Shown here one piece after another: positions 59,251 through 64,000 of a DNA stretch of 64,000 bases. Origin of the DNA: Methanobrevibacter sp. (GTDB taxonomy: Archaea; Methanobacteriota; Methanobacteria; Methanobacteriales; Methanobacteriaceae); NCBI GenBank assembly GCA_022775905.1, contig JALFJX010000012.1, forward strand, positions 1-64,000. Direction: 5' to 3'. The notes beneath the pieces are model-generated. The model was not told the origin of the DNA. It saw only the letters and a program-made list of their open reading frames with translations, and made no database searches. Every line of letters begins with the position of its first letter. Position 1 is the stretch's first letter. Made by a program: the position numbers and the translations under genes.

Positions 59251-60048
59251 ATGAAAATGGATATCCATAATGAAATCAATAAAGATATCAAATTTCTTGC
59301 AAAATCAGAAATACGATTGAAAATATTAAGTGAACTACACAATAGTCCATATAGCGTACATGAACTTGTTAAAAAGACTAAAATAACTTATAGTTCCGTA
59401 TCAAGCAATATTACCAAATTAGAGCAGAATAACTACATCAAAAAAATAAAATCAAAATATTATCTAAACCCCATGACTAAAATATATTTTCACACATTGC
59501 TAGACTTCAAGCAAAGTGTTGAAGTAATTAACAAATACAGCGAATTTTGGGACAAACATAACCTAAAACAAATAAATATCGAATCAATGAAAAATATCAC
59601 AAACCTAAAAGACTCCGAATTAATTGAAACAACACCACTTGATATTTATAAAACTCATAACACCATCAAAAGTCAAATATTAGACTCAAAATCTCTTAAA
59701 GCAATTTTTCCATATTTACATCCAGAATATCCTCAACTAATTGAAAAAATCCTAAATGATAATGGAAAAGTTGAATTGATAATACCAAAAGCCATTTACA
59801 ATGCAATAACATCAAAAATCAATGTTAAAGTAAAACAAAAAGCATTATCCGAGAAAAGATTAATAATTTATCCAGTTGAAGATGATTTGAACATATATCT
59901 AACAATATGTGACGAATCAATGAGTTTAGGATTATTCAAGACAGACAAAAGTTTTGATCAAAATAGGATATTGATTTCAGACAGAGACAAATCAAAAAAA
60001 TGGGTGGAAAATTTATTTGAAAATATCAAATATGACGTGATAAAATGA
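59251..60048 (+). CDS. FilR1/DUF1724-type HTH transcriptional regulator, first paralog
   Basis: A 265-residue protein. Winged helix at about 15-75 (SEIRLKILSELHNSPYSVHE, KITYSSVSSNITKLEQNNYI). The C-terminal domain (about 110-262) has IIPKAIYNAI, RLIIYPVEDDLNIYLTICDE, SMSLGLF and LISDRDKSKKWVENLFENIK, which match the regulatory domain of the methanogen FilR1 (DUF1724) family. TTGGAGGAAT precedes ATG 59251. A second ATG lies at 59257. It overlaps the second paralog by 4 bp (ATGA). The signal bound is unknown. The phased array ahead of it is a likely self-control site. Confidence 0.83.
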   Translation: MKMDIHNEINKDIKFLAKSEIRLKILSELHNSPYSVHELVKKTKITYSSVSSNITKLEQNNYIKKIKSKYYLNPMTKIYFHTLLDFKQSVEVINKYSEFWDKHNLKQINIESMKNITNLKDSELIETTPLDIYKTHNTIKSQILDSKSLKAIFPYLHPEYPQLIEKILNDNGKVELIIPKAIYNAITSKINVKVKQKALSEKRLIIYPVEDDLNIYLTICDESMSLGLFKTDKSFDQNRILISDRDKSKKWVENLFENIKYDVIK

Positions 60049-60842
60049 CCAATATTCAAACCAAGAAAGAATTAAATGACGAATATCAAAACGTTAAATA
60101 TATTTTAACCTCAAGCATGCGCACAAAATTACTTTTAGTGCTTTATGAACATTCCAAAAAATTAGAAGACATAAGGAAAGATTTAAAGAAGCCCTCCGCA
60201 ACAATATTGCATGGACTTAAAGAGTTAGAAAATAAAAATTTGATTCATAAAATTCAGAAATATTATGAATTAACTTCAAATGGATACATCCTCACAACAA
60301 ATATGATAAAATTAATTGAAAATTGGTATTCAATAAACAAAAGCAAACAGTTCTGGAACAGCCATGACTTATCAGATATTCCTGAAGAAATACTAAAAGA
60401 TATTTATTTATTAAAAGATGTTGAATACGAAACTTCGACTACAAGCGATTTATCAAATGCATTCAATAAATATATCCAATTACTCTTAAATTCAACAGAA
60501 TTGAAAATAATTCTCCCAATATACTCTGAAAACCATTTTAAATATATTATTGATTTTTTAAATGAAAATAAACCATCAAAACTAGAATTGATAGTTAATG
60601 AAAAAATTCTAAATTCAATAAAACAAAATCAAAATCTAGAGAAATCATTACTAGAAAATGAAAACGTGACAGTTAAATGCATTGAACAAGATTTAAAGCT
60701 ATTTTTAACATGTTCAGACAACTTCATGTCATTGACATTGTTTTTAAAAGATGGGCATTATGATGATTCCCAAATATTGATTGGAAAAGATAAAAATGCT
60801 CTAAAATGGGCTTTAAATTTAATTCAATGTTTTACAAACTAA
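60045..60842 (+). CDS. FilR1/DUF1724-type HTH transcriptional regulator, second paralog
   Basis: A 265-residue paralog of the previous gene with equal length and layout. HTH at about 20-75 (SSMRTKLLLVLYEHSKKLED, KKPSATILHGLKELENKN) and FilR1-like domain with YSENHFKYIIDFLNE, CIEQDLKLFLTCSDNFMSLT and LIGKDKNALKWALNLIQ. It is coupled to the first through ATGA. Two such paralogs in a row may form a heterodimer. No separate ribosome site is needed. Confidence 0.82.
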   Translation: MTNIQTKKELNDEYQNVKYILTSSMRTKLLLVLYEHSKKLEDIRKDLKKPSATILHGLKELENKNLIHKIQKYYELTSNGYILTTNMIKLIENWYSINKSKQFWNSHDLSDIPEEILKDIYLLKDVEYETSTTSDLSNAFNKYIQLLLNSTELKIILPIYSENHFKYIIDFLNENKPSKLELIVNEKILNSIKQNQNLEKSLLENENVTVKCIEQDLKLFLTCSDNFMSLTLFLKDGHYDDSQILIGKDKNALKWALNLIQCFTN

Positions 60843-60856
60843 AAAAAGAGGTGATT

Positions 60857-61180
60857 ATGTTCAATGAGATAACAATAACCAAAATGAGCAAAATTAAAGA
60901 TAAAGAACTTTCTAATTTATTAATTGGTAGAAAAGGAGGAATAACAACTATTAAAATAACAGATCAAATACTACAGCAACCTCATAATGCAAATCAATTA
61001 TCTAGAATATTACACTTAGATTATAAAACAATAACATATCACTTAAACCTCATGATCGACCATGAATATGTGGAAAAAGAAAAGATTACACAGAATTACA
61101 TTTATTATCCAAGTAAAAAATTATATAATTGCATAGAAGAATATAGTCTAATAAGGAATTTTCTTAAAATTGAATATTAA
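60857..61180 (+). CDS. ArsR-like winged-helix regulator, 107 aa
   Basis: GAGGTGATT lies directly before ATG 60857, so this start is preferred to a longer frame. The winged helix (about 25-90) has ITDQILQQPHNANQLSRILH, LDYKTITYHLNLMIDHEYVE, followed by a YYPSKKLY wing. It lacks the FilR1 domain and has no metal-binding cysteines. It lies 14 bp after the second FilR1 paralog. A three-gene regulator unit is thus likely, ending just before moaB, which follows 12 bp later and may be cotranscribed. Confidence 0.78.
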   Translation: MFNEITITKMSKIKDKELSNLLIGRKGGITTIKITDQILQQPHNANQLSRILHLDYKTITYHLNLMIDHEYVEKEKITQNYIYYPSKKLYNCIEEYSLIRNFLKIEY

Positions 61181-61192
61181 TAGGTATAAAAA

Positions 61193-61699
61193 ATGAAAAG
61201 TAAAACAGCAAGCGAACATCAAAAAATGTCCTCAAAAGACATTACTTGTGGTGTAATCACATTAAGTGACAGTAGAAAATCAAAAAAAGCTGATTTATCT
61301 GGCCAGTATATGGCAGAAGAAATTGAATCCAGATACAGTTTAAAATCTAGAAGCTTGATTCCAGATGAAAAAGAAGATTTGATTGATGCTATTGAAACCA
61401 TGATTGATGACAATATTGATGTTATCTTAACAACTGGAGGAACAGGTCTTGATCCTCGTGACATAACAGTTGAAACAGTAGAATCACTCTTTGAGAAAAA
61501 ACTCGATGGATTTGGAGAAATGTTTAGAGCAAAATCTTATGATGAAATTGGTGCTGCAGCATTACTTTCAAGAGCAACAGCAGGAATATACAAAAAAACA
61601 GTTATATTTTCTATGCCGGGTTCTCCAAATGCAGTTAAAACTGCATTTAGCATAATAATTGATGAACTTCCTCATTTTGTCCATCATGTTAAAAAATGA
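61193..61699 (+). CDS. moaB: MoaB/MogA family molybdopterin-type protein
   Basis: A 168-residue protein. The nucleotide-binding motif TTGGTGLDPRDITVE (about 80-94), GVITLSDSRKSK at the start and SMPGSPNAVKTAF near the end are MoaB/MogA signatures. It adenylylates molybdopterin, needed for the tungsten/molybdenum enzymes of methanogenesis such as formylmethanofuran dehydrogenase. AATAGGTATAAAA precedes the ATG. A strong hairpin overlaps its stop. Confidence 0.88.
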   Translation: MKSKTASEHQKMSSKDITCGVITLSDSRKSKKADLSGQYMAEEIESRYSLKSRSLIPDEKEDLIDAIETMIDDNIDVILTTGGTGLDPRDITVETVESLFEKKLDGFGEMFRAKSYDEIGAAALLSRATAGIYKKTVIFSMPGSPNAVKTAFSIIIDELPHFVHHVKK

Positions 61700-61728
61700 T
61701 GAAATTAAATTTCATCATTAATTCTTTT
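61697..61728. terminator. Hairpin at the moaB stop
   Basis: TGATGAAAT (61697-61705) and ATTTCATCA (61709-61717) form a perfect 9-bp stem with a 3-nt loop. It is followed by TTAATTCTTTTTTT. The TGA stop is part of the stem. It ends the regulator-moaB unit and faces the convergent pyrE. Confidence 0.65.
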
Positions 61729-61733
61729 TTTAA

Positions 61734-62258
61734 TTAAAAAAATTCATTAACACTTATCAAAGGTTCTAATTTAATACCTTCTTTTTCAAATGCTTCAATA
61801 GCACCTTCTTCACGATCAACAACAACAAATGCTCTTGTTACATTACCACCATTTTCATTAATAGCTTTAATAGCTTTTAAAAGTGAACCCCCAGTAGTTG
61901 AAACATCTTCAACAACAATAACATTGTCGCCTTCGTTTAATTCACCTTCAATTAACTTGGAGGTACCGTAACCTTTCTTTTCTTTACGGATCATCAATAA
62001 AGGAAGTTTTGATTCTAAGGAAACCGCAGTAGCAATTGGAACTGCACCCAATGCGGGACCTGCAACTTTATCAACTTCTTTTAAATCAAGCTTTGAAGTA
62101 ATTAATTTTGAAATAGTAGAAAGAATTTCAGGTTCAGTAATAGCTTTTTTCATGTTAATGTAATAATTACTTTTCTTTCCAGAAGATAATGTGAAATCAC
62201 CTTCAAGAAACACATCATTATCTTTTAATAAATTAATTAAATATTCTTTAGAAACCAT
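61734..62258 (-). CDS. pyrE: Orotate phosphoribosyltransferase
   Basis: A 174-residue phosphoribosyltransferase. The PRPP motif [13 protein letters not shown] (about 115-127), the substrate loop [17 protein letters not shown] and [19 protein letters not shown] (about 18-36) are PyrE hallmarks. It makes OMP from orotate in pyrimidine synthesis. I choose ATG 62258 rather than TTG 62267, as the family starts near [10 protein letters not shown]. It lies 9 bp after the PRC-barrel gene in one operon. Confidence 0.9.
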   Translation of the reverse strand: MVSKEYLINLLKDNDVFLEGDFTLSSGKKSNYYINMKKAITEPEILSTISKLITSKLDLKEVDKVAGPALGAVPIATAVSLESKLPLLMIRKEKKGYGTSKLIEGELNEGDNVIVVEDVSTTGGSLLKAIKAINENGGNVTRAFVVVDREEGAIEAFEKEGIKLEPLISVNEFF

Positions 62259-62267
62259 GTAAATCAA

Positions 62268-62498
62268 TTAAATATCATCTTCGCCTTTGAGTAAAATTTT
62301 ATCACCAATAACTTTCACTAATTCTATTGGAATGACGTTTTCACTAGCTTTAATTTGTTCTGATAATCCTGTTTTTTTAATTACTAAATCTGTAAGTTCA
62401 AATGTATCTTTATCAAAAAGAACATCAGAGACTTTTCCAACGATTTGAATTTCAGCATCGAGAACTTCTTTACCAAATAATTCATCTTTAATTCTCAT
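62268..62498 (-). CDS. PRC-barrel domain protein
   Basis: A 76-residue protein consisting of a PRC barrel: MRIKDELFGKEVLDAEIQIV, a beta strand pattern KVSDVLFDKDTFELTDLVI and IPIELVKVIGDKILLK. Such small proteins are common in archaea next to unrelated enzymes and may bind RNA or proteins. AAGGTGTTTTTTT precedes ATG 62498. A longer frame to 62534 has no support. It is the first gene of the unit with pyrE. Confidence 0.85.
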   Translation of the reverse strand: MRIKDELFGKEVLDAEIQIVGKVSDVLFDKDTFELTDLVIKKTGLSEQIKASENVIPIELVKVIGDKILLKGEDDI

Positions 62499-62613
62499 AA
62501 AAAAACACCTTATTCTTATGTATTGTATTTTCAATTTAAAATATATTACCCTATATGAAAAATTGTATTTAATATAAACAACATAATAACAATATTGATT
62601 TTAAGGTGAATTT

Positions 62614-63870
62614 ATGGAAGAGAAAACATTCACAGTATCCGAAATTAATTCTTACATCAATAGAAAATTGAAAATGGATCCTAATTTGAAAAATATTTAC
62701 ATTAAAGGTGAACTTTCCAATTACAAATCTTATCCTAGCGGACATAGTTATTTTACTCTAAAAGATGAAAACTCACAAATCTCAGGAGTAATGTTTAAAG
62801 GTTTTAAAGATAAATTTCTAAATTTTGAACCAGAAAATGGTATGAAAGTTATCATTAAAGGAAAAATTGAAGTTTATGTGAAAAATGGAAAATATCAATT
62901 ATATGCCACCAAAATGACCGAAGACGGGATGGGGAATTTGCATATTGCTTATGAGCAACTAAAGAAAAAGCTCAATAAGGAAGGATTATTTGACGATGCG
63001 CATAAAAAAGAGATACCAAAATATCCTAAACGCATTGGTGTTGTCACAGCACAAACAGGTGCTGCAATTAGAGACATCATAACAACAATAAAGAAAAGAT
63101 ATCCCATTTGTGAAATTTTAGTCTTTTCAACATTAGTGCAGGGAGACCAGGCAGCAGCAGAAATTGTAAGCCAAATTAACCATGCACAAGAATATGATTT
63201 AGATACACTGATTGTTGGTAGAGGTGGAGGAAGTATTGAAGATTTATGGCCATTCAATGAAGAAATTGTTGCACATGCAATTTATAACTGTAAAATACCA
63301 GTCATTAGTGCAGTAGGGCATGAAATTGATTATGCAATATCTGACTTCGTAGCAGATAAAAGAGCACCTACACCTACAGGTGGTGCAGTGCTTGCAGTAC
63401 CCGACATAACTGAAGTTAAAAACAACATAAACCAACTTTCAGACAATATTAATAAGATCATTTCAGACAAGATTAGTCAAAATAAAACTACATTAAAACA
63501 TATTTCTGAAAAGCAAATTTTAAAAAATCCAAAATCAATTTATGAAATCAAAGGAATGGATTTAGATAGTCTAATGGACAAGTTAAATTTTGCATCTAAA
63601 AACATAATCAATGAGAATAAAACAAAATTATTCAGATTAGAAAACTCAATTGTTCTAAAAAACCCTACAGAGATAACACACTCTAAAAGAGAAATATTCT
63701 TAAAGAATTTTGAAAAGTTAGAAGTATTAAACCCTCTTAAAACATTGAAAAGAGGCTATACATTAGCAAAAAGTAATGATAAAGTCATTTCATCAGCAAA
63801 AGATGTTGAAACAGGAGATCAAATTGACATTGAATTTGATGACGGAATTGTAAATACAAAGGTGATATAA
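62614..63870 (+). CDS. xseA: Exodeoxyribonuclease VII large subunit
   Basis: A 418-residue XseA. An OB-fold at 1-100 ([40 protein letters not shown]) is followed by the catalytic domain ([62 protein letters not shown]) and coiled coils. The enzyme degrades single-stranded DNA from both ends. It is typical of bacteria, and presence here suggests an old transfer shared by Methanobrevibacter. TTTTAAGGTGAATTT precedes the ATG. It overlaps xseB by 1 bp. Confidence 0.93.
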   Translation: MEEKTFTVSEINSYINRKLKMDPNLKNIYIKGELSNYKSYPSGHSYFTLKDENSQISGVMFKGFKDKFLNFEPENGMKVIIKGKIEVYVKNGKYQLYATKMTEDGMGNLHIAYEQLKKKLNKEGLFDDAHKKEIPKYPKRIGVVTAQTGAAIRDIITTIKKRYPICEILVFSTLVQGDQAAAEIVSQINHAQEYDLDTLIVGRGGGSIEDLWPFNEEIVAHAIYNCKIPVISAVGHEIDYAISDFVADKRAPTPTGGAVLAVPDITEVKNNINQLSDNINKIISDKISQNKTTLKHISEKQILKNPKSIYEIKGMDLDSLMDKLNFASKNIINENKTKLFRLENSIVLKNPTEITHSKREIFLKNFEKLEVLNPLKTLKRGYTLAKSNDKVISSAKDVETGDQIDIEFDDGIVNTKVI

Positions 63871-64000
63871 TGGAAAATTTAAGTTTTGAAGAAAGTTTAG
63901 AAAAATTAGAAGAAATCGTTAACAAATTAGAGAATGGAGATGTGCCATTAGATGATGCAATTGATGAATTCAGCAACGCAATGAAACTAGTTAAATTATG
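63870..64000 (+). CDS. xseB: Exodeoxyribonuclease VII small subunit (partial)
   Basis: The first 43 codons are present: [20 protein letters not shown], then [14 protein letters not shown], a perfect XseB start. It begins within the xseA stop (TAATG), with GGTGATAT just upstream. The window ends before the stop codon; the family is about 60-80 residues. It partners with XseA in exonuclease VII. Confidence 0.88.
   Translation, partial: MENLSFEESLEKLEEIVNKLENGDVPLDDAIDEFSNAMKLVKL

Overview
The window is a piece of an AT-rich archaeal chromosome (roughly 30 percent G+C by eye). The gene content points to a gut-type Methanobrevibacter or a very close relative in the Methanobacteriales. It carries heterodisulfide reductase HdrBC, a run of methanogenesis marker proteins (Mmp2, 3, 5, 6, 15, 17), diphthine synthase, Trm5, Nob1, 2-phosphoglycerate kinase, an archaeal SRP RNA, class III signal-peptide pilins and a surface protein with pseudomurein-binding repeats. 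Shine-Dalgarno sites of the GGTGAT type are common, and several genes look leaderless.

Region 1 (1-16.4 kb) is an accessory and decay zone. It holds a dead MATE efflux pump beside an intact MarR regulator, an intact B12-type radical SAM gene, an inactivated tyrosine integrase with a decayed partner, a VapBC toxin-antitoxin pair, a frameshifted GNAT gene and an intact AAA_14/DUF4143 ATPase. It then has a row of gene fragments (zinc ribbon, ExoIII, type III Res, nitroreductase) joined end to end. Two intact zinc-ribbon genes and a duplicated ExoIII 5' end close the region.

Region 2 (16.4-38.5 kb) is mostly core. It contains a DUF2070 membrane protein, RqcH/NFACT, a UPF0173 hydrolase, two archaellin-like pilins, an eight-cluster polyferredoxin with a small ferredoxin, CoaD, a 950-residue Ig/pseudomurein-binding/transglutaminase surface protein, a second radical SAM protein, an aminotransferase, a CDF metal exporter, tRNA-Ser(GCT), SRP RNA, a CBS protein with 2-phosphoglycerate kinase, and HdrB with a long-form HdrC. 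A TGT/ArcS-like gene diverges from hdrC.

Region 3 (38.5-45.8 kb) mixes unknown genes, a frameshifted ferritin-like gene, a frameshifted 3-hydroxyacyl-CoA dehydrogenase with a convergent MarR gene, and the divergent dphB/trm5 pair. Region 4 (45.8-59 kb) is a long run of minus-strand housekeeping and methanogenesis genes: mtnA, Mn-pyrophosphatase, a NifB-type radical SAM gene directly downstream of mmp3-mmp6-mmp5-mmp15-mmp17, then mmp2, DUF2117 and nob1, interrupted by two genes with nonsense codons. Region 5 (59-64 kb) holds three HTH regulators behind a phased promoter array, moaB, pyrE with a PRC-barrel gene, and xseA/xseB, cut by the window end.

Two signals stand out. First, a TTGGRA motif repeats at exactly 11-bp spacing, four times at 16025 and six times at 59134. 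Each array runs in phase into a TATA-like ATTTAA box, and the second sits in front of a pair of FilR1-type regulators, suggesting an undescribed regulon. Second, nifB sits beside the methyl-coenzyme M reductase activation genes with no nitrogenase gene in view. This fits a role for NifB-type iron-sulfur clusters in Mcr activation.
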